64,000 bases of DNA from DAOUAT01 sp964551735 (GCA_964551735.1 CAZKEF010000002.1:124001-188000); one strand, 5' to 3'; positions 54,352 through 63,670 are shown, numbered from the stretch's first letter. Notes: a model not told the origin generated them from the letters alone. Made by a program: numbers and translations.

Positions 54352-55344
54352 CTAGGACCGTACTGCGCTGGATTTTGCCCGCCGGCCTCCTTTCCCAGCC
54401 TTCTGTTTGGGCCGCTGATACCCTAACCGGCGCAACTCCTCTTCGTCGGTGCGCCACTTCGGCCGTACTTTCACCCACAGGTCCAGGTAGACCCGTGTTT
54501 CCAGCAACTCTTCGATCTGCCGGCGCGCGGCCTGGCCGATCTGCTTGATCATCGCGCCGCCCTTGCCCAGGACGATGCCTTTCTGCGACTCGCGCTCGGC
54601 GTAAACCACCGCCGAGATGTATGTCATGCCGCCCTCCCGCTCCTCAAAGCGGTCAACCAGCACAGCCACCGAATGCGGCACTTCGTCGCGCAGGTGCAGC
54701 AGCACCTGCTCGCGCACCAACTCAGCAGCCATAAAGCGCACCTGCTGGTCGGTCACCTGGTCTTCAGGATAAAGCGGCGGGCTGAGCGGCAACACCGCAG
54801 CGATCTCGGCCACCAACGCTGGTAAGTTATCACCCCGGACTGCGGAAACCAGCAGCGCCTTGGCGCCTGGGGCCAGCGCTGAATACGCCGCGGTGTTTTC
54901 CTGTGCGTATTCCGGCAGCAACCGATCACACTGGTTCAACGCCAGGATGACCGGTAACTGGCGGCTGCTGGACGCCAGCATTGCTGCCACCCGCCGATCC
55001 TCCTCATGGGGCCGGCCGGCCACATCCACCACCCACACGACCGCATCGGCATCGGGCAGGGCCGAGGCAGCCGTCTCCACCAGCACCTCGCCCAACTTAT
55101 GCAGCGGCGCGTGGATGCCGGGCGTATCGAAGAAGACGATCTGTGCGTGCTCCTCGGTCAAGATGCCCAAGAGGCGGTTGCGCGTCGTCTGTGGCTTGGG
55201 CGAGACGATGGCGATCTTCTGCCCCAACAGCGCGTTGATCAGAGTGGATTTGCCCACGTTAGGCCGCCCCACCACGGCCACGAAACCGGCGCGGTAGTCG
55301 GGCGGGGCTGCCGATGGCGCATTGACGATTGCCGATTGCTTCAC
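54352..55344 (-). CDS. era: GTPase Era
   Basis: GTG 55344 (330 residues) overlaps the yhhQ stop by 4 bp and follows AAGGTGG. The GTPase domain shows G1 GRPNVGKST, G3 DTPGIHAPLHK, G4 NQCD (a variant of NKxD) and SAVRGDNL. The C-terminal KH domain has GIVLGKGGAMIKQIG. Era binds the 3' end of 16S rRNA and assists 30S assembly. A basic C-terminal tail of about 20 residues (KQKAGKGGRRAKS) extends beyond the usual end. Confidence 0.94.
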   Translation of the reverse strand: MKQSAIVNAPSAAPPDYRAGFVAVVGRPNVGKSTLINALLGQKIAIVSPKPQTTRNRLLGILTEEHAQIVFFDTPGIHAPLHKLGEVLVETAASALPDADAVVWVVDVAGRPHEEDRRVAAMLASSSRQLPVILALNQCDRLLPEYAQENTAAYSALAPGAKALLVSAVRGDNLPALVAEIAAVLPLSPPLYPEDQVTDQQVRFMAAELVREQVLLHLRDEVPHSVAVLVDRFEEREGGMTYISAVVYAERESQKGIVLGKGGAMIKQIGQAARRQIEELLETRVYLDLWVKVRPKWRTDEEELRRLGYQRPKQKAGKGGRRAKSSAVRS

Positions 55345-56060
55345 ACCGCCACCTTGAACGGGTTGAAATCCGTGTCTGTGTCGTAATAGTCTTCGCGCTC
55401 GGCTTGTTTCAGCACGGCCACCACCCGATAGGTGACCGGCGTCAACAGGACCTCGATACCGACCTTGAAGATGTAATTCGCCATGATGATACTGAGCGCA
55501 ACGGCCCATGGGAACACACCTAACGCGCTGGCGATCAGCACAAACAGGGCCGTATCAATCGCCTGCCCAACCAGCGTCGAGCCGATGGTGCGCGTCCAGA
55601 GCCATCGGCCACGCGTCAGCACCTTCATGCGGGCCAAAACGTAGGAATTGCTGAACTCGCCGACAAAGTAGGCGATCAGGCTGGCGACGATGATGCCGCC
55701 GCTGCTGACCCCGCCCAGGATAGCGTCATAGGCGGGCTGGCCCGCGTAGCTCTCCCAGGCCGCCTCGCCAGGCAGCCGGCCCACCAGCCATAGGGTGAAT
55801 CCCATCAACGCGGCAAGCGCAAAGCCAACCCAGATCACTCGCCGACCCCGCGCGTAACCGTACACCTCGGTGAGCACATCCCCGAAGATGTAGCTGATGG
55901 GGAACAACAGCGTACCGCCGTCGAACGCCAGCGGCAGATCAACGACCGGCAGCGATACGCCCCAATCTACGATCTTGGCCGATGAAGCGATGTTGCTGAC
56001 CAACAGCACGGCCACGAACGTGGCCATGATCAGATCGTAGTAGCGATAAATTCGTTTCAT
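55341..56060 (-). CDS. yhhQ: Queuosine precursor transporter (YhhQ family)
   Basis: ATG 56060 gives 239 residues with about six TM helices. Family features are SSAKIVDWG, GTLLFPISYIFGDVLTEVYGY, FVGEFSNSYVLARMK and the final IMANYIFKVGIEVLLTPVTY. YhhQ proteins import queuine or preQ0/preQ1. tgt at 40.6 kb is the matching enzyme, so a salvage route is likely. The stop overlaps the era start (GTGA). Confidence 0.92.
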   Translation of the reverse strand: MKRIYRYYDLIMATFVAVLLVSNIASSAKIVDWGVSLPVVDLPLAFDGGTLLFPISYIFGDVLTEVYGYARGRRVIWVGFALAALMGFTLWLVGRLPGEAAWESYAGQPAYDAILGGVSSGGIIVASLIAYFVGEFSNSYVLARMKVLTRGRWLWTRTIGSTLVGQAIDTALFVLIASALGVFPWAVALSIIMANYIFKVGIEVLLTPVTYRVVAVLKQAEREDYYDTDTDFNPFKVAV

Positions 56061-56137
56061 CACATATTGGACGAAGGTCTCTCGACGAACGACGAGAGAG
56101 CATTTCGTCATCCGTCAACCGTCGCCGTCAACGCCTA

Positions 56138-57925
56138 TCAGCCCAACCTCTTCCGCAACGCCTCCACCTGCCGCTGCAATCGCACCGGCAAGCGCTCGCC
56201 AAACTGGGCAAAGTGCTGCTCGATGGTGGGCACTTCGCGCCGCCAGGCATCCGCGTCCACCCGCAGCAGTTCATGCAGGTCCTCAGCGGGGGTGTCTAAG
56301 CCGGTCAGGTCCAGGTCCTCCAGGGCCGGGAGGTTGCCAATGGGGGTTGCCACAGCGTCCGCCGTGCCATCAACGCGCTCGCACATCCATTTCAGCACCC
56401 GGCTGTTCTCTCCGTAACCGGGCCACAGCCACTTCCCGTCGGGAGCCTTGCGGAACCAGTTAACGTAGAAGATGCGCGGCGCGTGCTCGCCCAGCCGATC
56501 CCCCATGTTCAGCCAGTGTTGGAAGTAATCGGCCATGTTGTAGCCGCAAAACGGCTGCATGGCGAAGGGGTCACGGCGCAAGTTGCCCACCGCGCCGATG
56601 TTGGCCGCAGTAGTCTCGGATGAGGCCGTCGCGCCCAGGAAGACGCCGTGATCCCAATCGAACGCTTCGGCTACCAGTGGCACCACGCCCGCGCGACGGC
56701 CGCCGAAGACGAAGATGTCAATGGGCACGCCTTCGGGCTTCTCCCAGTCACTGCTGATAATCGGACATTGGCCCGCAGGCGCCGTAAAGCGTGCGTTGGG
56801 ATGCGCCGCAGGCTCTTTGCCGCCAGGCGCCCAGTCGCGGCCCTTCCAGTCAATGGCGTGAGCCGGCGCGGGCACGCCCATCCCCTCCCACCAGATATCA
56901 CCGTCATCGGTCAAGGCGCAATTGGTGAAGATAACGTTCTCTTTGATCGAATCCATCGCCATCGGATTCGAGCCGTAAGAAGTCCCCGGTGCGACGCCGA
57001 AGAAACCCGCCTCCGGGTTGATCGCGTAAAGCCGGCCGTCCAGGCCGATCTTCATCCACGCGATATCGTCGCCGATGGTCTCGGCCTGCCAGCCCGGCAG
57101 TGTGGGACGGATCATTGCCAGGTTGGTTTTGCCGCACGCCGAAGGGAACGCGGCCGCAATATGATACTGCTTACCGATCGGGCTGGTCAGCCGTAAGATC
57201 AGCATGTGCTCGGCCATCCACCCCTCGCGCCGGGCCATGGCTGAGGCGATGCGCAGCGCAAAGCACTTCTTGCCCAGCAGCGCGTTGCCGCCATAGCCCG
57301 ATCCGTAGGACCAGATCAGGTCCTCTTCGGGGAAATGGCTGATATACTTTTGCTCCATGGGCGCACACGGCCAGGGGACATCCTCCTGCCCCGACGCCAG
57401 CGGTGCGCCGACGGAGTGAAGGCACGGCACAAACTGACCATCTGCCCCCAACACTTCGATCACTTTCGTGCCGACGCGGGTCATGATGTGCATATTGCAG
57501 ACCACATAAGGGCTATCGGTGACCTCAATGCCGATCTTGGCCACGGGCGAGCCAAGGGGGCCCATCGAAAACGGGATGACGTACATGGTGCGACCCCGCA
57601 TACAACCCCGATAGAGCTCGCGCATGATACCCTTCAGTTCTTCGGCCGCGATCCAGTTGTTGGTCGGGCCGGCGTCCTCCTGGCGGGTCGTTGCAATGTA
57701 CGTGCGCGCCTCAACCCGTGCAACGTCGCTGGGATCGGAGCGGAACAGGAAGGAGTTCGGGCGCTTCTTGAGCTGTATGGCGCTGCCGGTAGCGACCATT
57801 TCTGCCATCAGCTCGTCATATTCCTCTTTGCTCCCATCACACCAATAGATCGCGTCAGGCTGACACAAAGCAGCGACTTCCGCGATCCAATCGACCAGGC
57901 ATTGATTCTTCACTTCGTAAGCCAC
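56138..57925 (-). CDS. pckG: Phosphoenolpyruvate carboxykinase (GTP)
   Basis: GTG 57925 follows AAGGAGG (595 residues). The GTP-type enzyme converts oxaloacetate and GTP to phosphoenolpyruvate, CO2 and GDP. The kinase-1 loop with its reactive Cys reads AAFPSACGKTNLAMI, and substrate residues appear in YGGNALLGKKCFALR. FVFGGRRAGVVPLV and MADYFQHWLNMG are also family features. It lies 28 bp after mdh on the same strand, so malate oxidation and oxaloacetate decarboxylation are likely co-expressed. Confidence 0.95.
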   Translation of the reverse strand: MAYEVKNQCLVDWIAEVAALCQPDAIYWCDGSKEEYDELMAEMVATGSAIQLKKRPNSFLFRSDPSDVARVEARTYIATTRQEDAGPTNNWIAAEELKGIMRELYRGCMRGRTMYVIPFSMGPLGSPVAKIGIEVTDSPYVVCNMHIMTRVGTKVIEVLGADGQFVPCLHSVGAPLASGQEDVPWPCAPMEQKYISHFPEEDLIWSYGSGYGGNALLGKKCFALRIASAMARREGWMAEHMLILRLTSPIGKQYHIAAAFPSACGKTNLAMIRPTLPGWQAETIGDDIAWMKIGLDGRLYAINPEAGFFGVAPGTSYGSNPMAMDSIKENVIFTNCALTDDGDIWWEGMGVPAPAHAIDWKGRDWAPGGKEPAAHPNARFTAPAGQCPIISSDWEKPEGVPIDIFVFGGRRAGVVPLVAEAFDWDHGVFLGATASSETTAANIGAVGNLRRDPFAMQPFCGYNMADYFQHWLNMGDRLGEHAPRIFYVNWFRKAPDGKWLWPGYGENSRVLKWMCERVDGTADAVATPIGNLPALEDLDLTGLDTPAEDLHELLRVDADAWRREVPTIEQHFAQFGERLPVRLQRQVEALRKRLG

Positions 57926-57953
57926 TCGCTTCCTCCTTGAATGACGCGGCTCG

Positions 57954-58877
57954 CTACAGCTTTAGGGTCGCCATGGTGCTGCGGATCAGGTTCGCGGAAC
58001 GCTGCAAAGCCGCCTGTTCGGCTTCATCCAAATCGAGCTGGATGATGCGCTCGACCCCGGCGCTGCCCAACACAACCGGCACGCCGAAGCAGATATCGTC
58101 CAGGCCGTATTCGCCCTGCAGGTACACCGAGGCCGGGTAGATATGGTGCTGGTTTGCGACGATCGCCTGCGCCATCTTGCAGGCCGAAGCCCCGGGGGCA
58201 TAATAGGCGCTGCCCGTCTTCAGGTAGCGCACGATCTCGGCGCCGCCATCGCGGGTGCGAGCGACGATACGATCGATCTGCTCCTGGGTCAGGAAATAGC
58301 TCAGTGGCATCCCTGCGATGTTAGAGTAGCGCACCAGGGGCACCATCTCGTCGCCATGGCCGCCAAGGACGGTGGTGTGGATGTTCTCCGGGCTGATGCC
58401 AGCCTCCATGGCAATAAAGGTACGCATGCGCCCGCCGTCCAGCACGCCCGCCTGTCCGATGACGCGCTCCCGTGGAAAGCCGCTGACCTTGTAAGCCAAG
58501 TAGGTCATGGTATCCAGCGGATTGGTCATCATAATGATCTTGCAGTTGGGTGAATGCGCCACAACCTCTTTGACGACCGAGCTGACGATCCCGGCGTTGA
58601 TGTTCACCAGATCCTCTCGGGTCATACCCGGCTTGCGCGCGACACCAGCAGTAATGATGACAATGTCAGAGTTGGCCGTATCCGCGTAATCGGTAGTTCC
58701 GATCGCATCGATGGTGTGGCCGGCGATGGGGCCGGCCTGGATCAGATCCAGGACCTTGCCTTTCGCCAGACCATCAACCACATCCAGCAGGACGATCTGG
58801 CAGTTGCCGGAAATCATAGCCCAGTGGGCAACCGTCGAGCCGACGTACCCGGCGCCGATGATGCTGACTTTGCTCAT
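57954..58877 (-). CDS. mdh: Malate dehydrogenase (LDH-like type)
   Basis: ATG 58877 has AAAGGAG 8 nt upstream (307 residues). The NAD-binding motif is IIGAGYVGSTVA. The substrate loop reads AGVARKPGMTREDL, with Arg where lactate dehydrogenases have Gln, so malate/oxaloacetate is the expected pair. Catalytic residues lie in MTNPLDTMTYLA and TVLGGHGDEMVP. The gene heads an operon with pckG. A perfect 22-bp palindrome lies about 40 bp upstream of its start. Confidence 0.93.
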   Translation of the reverse strand: MSKVSIIGAGYVGSTVAHWAMISGNCQIVLLDVVDGLAKGKVLDLIQAGPIAGHTIDAIGTTDYADTANSDIVIITAGVARKPGMTREDLVNINAGIVSSVVKEVVAHSPNCKIIMMTNPLDTMTYLAYKVSGFPRERVIGQAGVLDGGRMRTFIAMEAGISPENIHTTVLGGHGDEMVPLVRYSNIAGMPLSYFLTQEQIDRIVARTRDGGAEIVRYLKTGSAYYAPGASACKMAQAIVANQHHIYPASVYLQGEYGLDDICFGVPVVLGSAGVERIIQLDLDEAEQAALQRSANLIRSTMATLKL

Positions 58878-58912
58878 AGTGTGTCTCCTTTCGACGTTGA
58901 GCCTATGATGGG

Positions 58913-58934
58913 TATGCCGCAGCGCTGCGGCATA
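58913..58934. promoter_or_regulatory. Perfect 22-bp palindrome upstream of mdh
   Basis: The half-site TATGCCGCAGC is followed directly by its inverse with no spacer. It lies between the DUF1385 stop and the mdh start. It could be an operator for a dimeric repressor or a terminator of the DUF1385 transcript, although no T-tract follows. Confidence 0.5.
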
Positions 58935-58956
58935 GGATGAAACACTGGTTTCCGGG

Positions 58957-59913
58957 TCAAGCCCGGGCAGGGCAAGGAGCCGACTGAGGCGCGGGTACGA
59001 ACGCCTCGGAGGGCGACACCTGGATCCCATCCGCCGCCAGCACCGGCTTGAGGGCGGAGATAGCGCATTCCAACATAGCAGGCTCAGGTTCACGCGTTGT
59101 CAGGCGCTGCAACATCAACCCAGGCGTGATTAAGGCGCGCACCAACGGATGCCCCACGTTACGCGCGGTGAAGCGCATGAACTCGTACGCGATCCCTGCC
59201 ACGGCCGGGATCAACAGCAGGCGGGAGGCCAGGCGCAGAAGCAGATTATCAAAGTGGAACGGCGCGAAGACCAGGATGGAAATCACCATAACGGACAACA
59301 GGAAGCTGGTGCCGCAACGTGTATGCGCCGTGGTGAAGCGGGCGACCGACTCGGGGGTGAGCAGCGCGCCGGCCTCGTAGGCGTTGATGGTCTTGTGCTC
59401 CGCGCCATGATAAGCGAAAACCCGGCGAATATCGGGCATGAAGCCGATGCCCCACAGGTAGAGCAGGAACAGCGCCAGGCGGACCACGCCCTCAATGATG
59501 CTTATGAGGAGCCCCCCCGCGCCCAACGGCGCCAGCCAGCCTGCGACCGCCGTGGGCAACATGAAGAACAACCCGATGGACAGTGCCAACGAAGCGGCGA
59601 CGGTCGTCCACGCCACGGGGCCAGCGAATTTGACCTCTTCCTGGCCTTCCTCTTTCAGCGATACATCAGCCGACCAGATCAAGGCTCGAATGCCCAACCC
59701 TAATGCATCCCACAACATCCTCAGGCCGCGCACAAACGGCCATTGGCCCCATTTTCTCGTGTAGATCGCCGCGGTCAGCGGCTCTTCGTGCACCACGATC
59801 TCGCCGTTGGGTGCGCGCACCGCCACCGCCATGCGCTGGCGCCCGCGCATCATCACGCCTTCAATAACTGCCTGCCCGCCATAGTAGAACTGTCCCAATG
59901 TCCTGTCTCCCAT
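58957..59913 (-). CDS. DUF1385 (YqhQ-like) membrane protein
   Basis: ATG 59913 has GGAG upstream (318 residues). The family hallmark YYGGQAVIEGVMMRGR lies near the N-terminus. YHGAEHKTINAYE and THTRCGTSFLLSVM follow, with conserved His/Glu/Cys that look metal-binding. About five TM helices are present. The biochemical function of the family is unknown. Transcription should start from the consensus promoter at 59966-59994. Confidence 0.88.
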   Translation of the reverse strand: MGDRTLGQFYYGGQAVIEGVMMRGRQRMAVAVRAPNGEIVVHEEPLTAAIYTRKWGQWPFVRGLRMLWDALGLGIRALIWSADVSLKEEGQEEVKFAGPVAWTTVAASLALSIGLFFMLPTAVAGWLAPLGAGGLLISIIEGVVRLALFLLYLWGIGFMPDIRRVFAYHGAEHKTINAYEAGALLTPESVARFTTAHTRCGTSFLLSVMVISILVFAPFHFDNLLLRLASRLLLIPAVAGIAYEFMRFTARNVGHPLVRALITPGLMLQRLTTREPEPAMLECAISALKPVLAADGIQVSPSEAFVPAPQSAPCPARA

Positions 59914-59965
59914 CTCGCGCTCCGGTGCTTTCCGCGCCGGGCCATTCTGTTGCGTTTGTGTTGCT

Positions 59966-59994
59966 ATTGTACACGACGGCCGCGGGGGTGTCAA
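59966..59994 (-). promoter_or_regulatory. Near-consensus sigma70 promoter for the DUF1385 gene
   Basis: On the minus strand TTGACA (59989-59994) and TACAAT (59966-59971) are separated by 17 nt, giving a leader of about 46 nt. Confidence 0.8.
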
Positions 59995-60045
59995 AGGATA
60001 GCCACGCTCAATCCTATGGCGTCTTGCCCTGTTTAACGCTCCTGC

Positions 60046-60585
60046 TTACGCCAGATCCGTCTCGCCCGGCTCATCCCCCTCGGCCTCCAGCCCTAATGCG
60101 ATCAGATAACCGCGCGCCCGCTCTGTCTTGGGGTACCGGTTGACCAGCCTCCAAAAGCGCGGCCCATGGTTGGCCTCCAGCAGATGGGCCAGCTCATGCA
60201 CGATAACGTAATCTTGCACCCACCCCGGCATAGCTGCCAGTCGATGTGAGATACGGATCATGCCAGTGGCGGGTGTGCAACTGCCGTAACGCTTGCTCTG
60301 GTTTGCCACGTAGCGGATCTCGCGCCAGACCAACTTGCCACCGAAATACGCCCGATTAAGTTCTGCCGCGCGCCGCTGCAGGCTACGATCATCGGCGGTC
60401 TCGGCCTTTTCCTGGTGGCGCACGATGCGGCCTCTAAGGCGGGCAATGATGGGGGCCAGTTCTGCGTCAGTGGCGTTGGCCGGCGCCAGCACCTCGATAG
60501 CCGCGCCGTTGTCCACTGACCGCGCTGAAACCGTCTTGGCCCGCCGTGCGCTCCGGATGATGCGGATTTCGGGGTCAGCTTCCAT
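60046..60585 (-). CDS. YgjP-like zinc metallopeptidase domain protein (DUF45)
   Basis: The 179-residue protein carries the zincin signature HELAHLLEANHGPRFW, where HExxH and the distal His bind zinc. It is preceded by the family segment SKRYGSCTPATGMIRISHRL. The family (M48-like, YgjP/UTP pyrophosphatase-related) has uncertain substrate. The ATG lies near 60585, with no clear ribosome site. It is transcribed toward DUF1385 with a 132-bp gap that holds the DUF1385 promoter. Confidence 0.85.
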   Translation of the reverse strand: MEADPEIRIIRSARRAKTVSARSVDNGAAIEVLAPANATDAELAPIIARLRGRIVRHQEKAETADDRSLQRRAAELNRAYFGGKLVWREIRYVANQSKRYGSCTPATGMIRISHRLAAMPGWVQDYVIVHELAHLLEANHGPRFWRLVNRYPKTERARGYLIALGLEAEGDEPGETDLA

Positions 60586-60669
60586 ACACCTATGATAACA
60601 TGCCGGAGCCTTAGTGACAAAACACCGTAGTCTTTGCTTGCTGCCTGGAATTGACCCGGAATCCCTGGC

Positions 60670-60698
60670 TTGAGGATGTCCACCATTTATGCTACACT
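60670..60698 (+). promoter_or_regulatory. Sigma70-like promoter for the methyltransferase gene
   Basis: TTGAGG (60670-60675) and TACACT (60693-60698), 17-nt spacer, about 33 nt before the ATG at 60732. Confidence 0.6.
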
Positions 60699-60731
60699 GT
60701 CATCGTTGTTCGCCCGCCGAGGATCCAAGTC

Positions 60732-61499
60732 ATGCGCGAAACTATGAACCGTATCGCCCGCTTCTTCGATGCCGAATACGCCGACTACGAGGATGACCTG
60801 CCCGCGCTGGAGGCCTACGCCAGCCGAGCCGGCGGACCGATCTTGGAGTTGGGCTGCGGCACGGGCCGTGCGCTGATCCCCCTGGCCCAGGCCGGCTTTC
60901 AGACCACCGGCGTAGATCTAAGCCCGGAGATGCTGTGCCTGGCGCGTGCCAAGGCAGGTGCAGCGGGCGTAGGCGACGAGGTAACGCTGATCGAGGGAGA
61001 CTACGCCAGCGCACCGTTGCGCGGCCCGTATAAGCTGGCGTTCAGCGTGATGAACACCTTCCTGCACCTGCCCGACCAGGCCGCGCAACTGACGGCCCTG
61101 CGGCACTGGAGAGCAAACCTGGCCCCGCGTGGCTACCTGATCCTGGACATCCTGCACCCTGATCCAGGGCAACTCGCCGCGCTTGACGGCCGCATTGAGT
61201 GGCATCACACCTGGCCCGACCCCGTCACCGGCGGCATCATCATCAAGCAGATGATCCGCACCGTGGACCTGGCCGAGCAGATCATGCACGTGACGCTGAT
61301 GTACGATCAGGTCGCGCCCGACGGCCAGATGCGGCGCACGCTGGCCGCGTTCGACCTGCGCTATCTGTGGCGGTTCGAAGCAGAACTGCTGCTGGACAAG
61401 GCCGGCTACGTGGTGGAGACTGAGTACGGCAGTTGGGACCTGGCGCCGTTTACGAGCGACAGTAACCGCCTGATCTTGGTCGCCCGGCGCAAGGGTTAG
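60732..61499 (+). CDS. Class I SAM-dependent methyltransferase
   Basis: The promoter position makes ATG 60732 (or 60744) the start, giving 255 residues. Motif I is GGPILELGCGTGRALIPLA, and the acidic residue binding the ribose is in GVDLSPEMLCLA. A third motif (NLAPRGYLILDILHP) completes the Rossmann fold. The C-terminal half is beta-rich, with RRTLAAFDLRYLWRFEAELLL. The substrate is unknown. A small lipoprotein gene follows after 36 bp. Confidence 0.85.
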   Translation: MRETMNRIARFFDAEYADYEDDLPALEAYASRAGGPILELGCGTGRALIPLAQAGFQTTGVDLSPEMLCLARAKAGAAGVGDEVTLIEGDYASAPLRGPYKLAFSVMNTFLHLPDQAAQLTALRHWRANLAPRGYLILDILHPDPGQLAALDGRIEWHHTWPDPVTGGIIIKQMIRTVDLAEQIMHVTLMYDQVAPDGQMRRTLAAFDLRYLWRFEAELLLDKAGYVVETEYGSWDLAPFTSDSNRLILVARRKG

Positions 61500-61535
61500 C
61501 CATCGTCCGCTACAACTCTCTTGGGAGGCAATCAC

Positions 61536-61757
61536 ATGCTAAAACGCAGGATTATCGTGTTCGTTACCGTCGTCATCCTGGCACTGGCTGGCCTGGGGCT
61601 CACCGGCTGCCGGCAGGACGACTCCGAGGTCACACCAACCCCGGCAGTGCTCGCTACACCCCAGAGGCAACTCGTACCGATGCTGGGCGGCGGTGAATCT
61701 TCGCCTACATCCCCGTTGCCTACACCGGGCACGGGCAGCTCGCCGATAACGCCGTGA
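61536..61757 (+). CDS. Small Pro/Thr-rich lipoprotein
   Basis: ATG 61536 follows GGGAGG at good spacing (73 residues). The signal peptide (IIVFVTVVILALAGLGLTGC) ends in a lipobox, and the mature 50 residues are Pro/Ser/Thr-rich and probably disordered. No family is recognisable. A strong terminator follows. Confidence 0.65.
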   Translation: MLKRRIIVFVTVVILALAGLGLTGCRQDDSEVTPTPAVLATPQRQLVPMLGGGESSPTSPLPTPGTGSSPITP

Positions 61758-61775
61758 CGCCCTGACCCATCACAA

Positions 61776-61820
61776 GAAAAGGCCCGGCACTGAGGCGATG
61801 CCTCGTCGCCGGGCCTTTTC
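61776..61820. terminator. Bidirectional terminator
   Basis: GAAAAGGCCCGGC (61776-61788) and its exact inverse (61808-61820) form a 13-bp stem. A further GAGGC/GCCTC inner stem sits in the loop, and A and T runs flank it for use on both strands. It lies between the convergent small lipoprotein and LCP genes. Confidence 0.88.
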
Positions 61821-61839
61821 GTGCTTTCAAGCATCCCTG

Positions 61840-63090
61840 CTATGGCGCCAAAGTCGCGCTTGGCTGCGGCTCAACGGCCGGCGGCTCTTGCGTGGCTTCC
61901 GGTTCCAAGGTAGGCCCCGGCTCAACCGTGACTTCCGATGAAATCGGCGTGGGCAAGGATGGCGGTGACGCATAGTCACAACCTGAACCCTGACGGCCCT
62001 GCAGGGCCAGTGGCTGGCTGCTGAACAAGCCTTCCAACTCCCGTTGCACCTCCGCTGGATCCATGATTTTGACCACCTGCGCCCCACCACCCACGATGGC
62101 TGGCGCGATAGCCTTGGGGCTGAAGGTCATGCCGTGCACCTGATCGGCGTCCAGCTTCGCGCCTAACCGGGCAAGACGGATCGCATCCAGCACCCCCAGG
62201 TCGGTCTTGAAGGTTTTGGAAAGCACCCGCCACAAGTCGGGGATCTTCGGGATCGCGTCTACCTGCAAAGCTCGCTCGCGGATGGCCCAGATGAGCTGCT
62301 GTTGACGCTGAGCACGCGCGAAGTCGCTGGACGCGTAACGATAACGCGCGAACTTCGCGGCCGCCGCGCCATCGAGGAACACCTCACCCGCCGGCAGGTC
62401 AAACCGTTCATACGCGCCACTGTCCGGCGCTTTGGGATCTGGGGTCAGCTCATGCAGCGGGCAGTCCAAGGTAACAGTGACGCCGCCCAACGCATCCACC
62501 AGTTGCGGCAAGGCCTCAAGTTGGAGGCGCACCCAATGCTTGGGCGGAATAGGGATCTGCAGGTTATCCTCAATGACTTCAGCCATCAGCGCGGGTCCGC
62601 CACCGGGATACTTCAGCTGCTCACCCTCAAAATCCACCTGGTTGATGCGCCCCATGCCGTAACCGGGGATCTGCACCCACAAGTCGCGGGGAATGCTGAC
62701 GATGCCGATCTGGCCGGCATCGTAGTCAATCGCCACAACCATGATGGTGTCCGTACGCCAGGCGCCCTCGCCTGGGCGTTGATCTGCGCCCAGCACCAGG
62801 AAGTTGTCGGTCTCCCGAATCGTCTTTGGAGCCGGCGTAGGGGTGATAGTGGGCGTTGCGCTGGGCGTGGGCGTCGCGGTAGGTGACGGCGTGGTAGTCG
62901 GCGTCCAGTCAGGCGTCGGCGTTGACGCGATCGGTTCCGGGGTTGCCGAAGCGGCCCCGGTGGGTTCAGCCGGAACAGCAGTTGGGGACTGAGCGACCGG
63001 CGCGGCCGTCTCCTGGCAGGCGGATAGCAATAATGCGGCTATCAGCCAGGCCATCAACCAGGCTGATAGCGGTCTTCGCACATAGCACAT
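61840..63090 (-). CDS. LytR-CpsA-Psr (LCP) family lipoprotein
   Basis: The 416-residue protein has a lipoprotein signal (AWLIAALLLSAC) and a Thr/Pro linker to about residue 92. The LCP domain (about 95-290) shows NFLVLGADQRPGEGAWRTDT, SIPRDLWVQIPGYG, RINQVDFEG and ARYRYASSDFARAQRQQQ. LCP enzymes transfer undecaprenyl-linked polymers to peptidoglycan or other acceptors outside the membrane. Here a lipid anchor replaces the usual TM helix. The C-terminal tail is Pro/Glu/Thr-rich. The adenosine-specific kinase gene lies 31 bp upstream. Confidence 0.9.
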   Translation of the reverse strand: MCYVRRPLSAWLMAWLIAALLLSACQETAAPVAQSPTAVPAEPTGAASATPEPIASTPTPDWTPTTTPSPTATPTPSATPTITPTPAPKTIRETDNFLVLGADQRPGEGAWRTDTIMVVAIDYDAGQIGIVSIPRDLWVQIPGYGMGRINQVDFEGEQLKYPGGGPALMAEVIEDNLQIPIPPKHWVRLQLEALPQLVDALGGVTVTLDCPLHELTPDPKAPDSGAYERFDLPAGEVFLDGAAAAKFARYRYASSDFARAQRQQQLIWAIRERALQVDAIPKIPDLWRVLSKTFKTDLGVLDAIRLARLGAKLDADQVHGMTFSPKAIAPAIVGGGAQVVKIMDPAEVQRELEGLFSSQPLALQGRQGSGCDYASPPSLPTPISSEVTVEPGPTLEPEATQEPPAVEPQPSATLAP

Positions 63091-63121
63091 GAGTAACCTC
63101 GAAATGTTGTATCCGATGCAG

Positions 63122-63619
63122 TTATAACTTGTAACCGATCATCCGCAAGAATCCCTTGCGCCAGGCCACCCCGTCGGCGTCCTCGATGCCCTCAGTGTGG
63201 ACCCCATCAATCACGCCCAGCACCCCGCGGCCCTGGGCGCTCTCAGCCAGGATCACCTGCACCGGGTTAGCTGAGGCGCAGAAAATGCTGGCCACCTCAG
63301 GCACCATCTTGACCGCGTTGAGCACATTGATGGGGTAAGCGTCGCTCAGGAACAGGATGAAGGTATGGCCGGCGCCCAGCGCCAGCGCATTGCGTTCAGC
63401 CAACGCAACCAGGTCAGGTTCAGTGCCCGTGGAGCGCACTAACGCTGCACCGGAGGCTTCGCAGAACGCCAGCCCGAACTTCGCGCCGGGGATGCTGCTC
63501 ACCACCACCTCGTGGATGTCTTCTACGGTCTTGATAAAATGGCTCTGCCCCAAGACGAAGTTCAGCGCGTCCGGATTCTCGATTTGCACCAGCTTCAACT
63601 CAAATGGGATATCAGTCAT
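63122..63619 (-). CDS. Adenosine-specific kinase family protein
   Basis: ATG 63619 follows GAGG (165 residues). It matches the small PF04008-type family: FELKLVQIENPDALNFVLGQ, KTVEDIHEVVVSSIPGAKFG, LAFCEASGAALVRSTG and GHTFILFLSDAYPINVLNAV. The family name comes from archaeal structural and biochemical work; the bacterial role is poorly known. Upstream, 63638-63660 holds three short near-repeats of TACGATGT. Confidence 0.85.
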   Translation of the reverse strand: MTDIPFELKLVQIENPDALNFVLGQSHFIKTVEDIHEVVVSSIPGAKFGLAFCEASGAALVRSTGTEPDLVALAERNALALGAGHTFILFLSDAYPINVLNAVKMVPEVASIFCASANPVQVILAESAQGRGVLGVIDGVHTEGIEDADGVAWRKGFLRMIGYKL

Positions 63620-63670
63620 AAGCACCTCGGGATAGTGTGTACGATGTACGATCTACGATGTGCGAACGTA

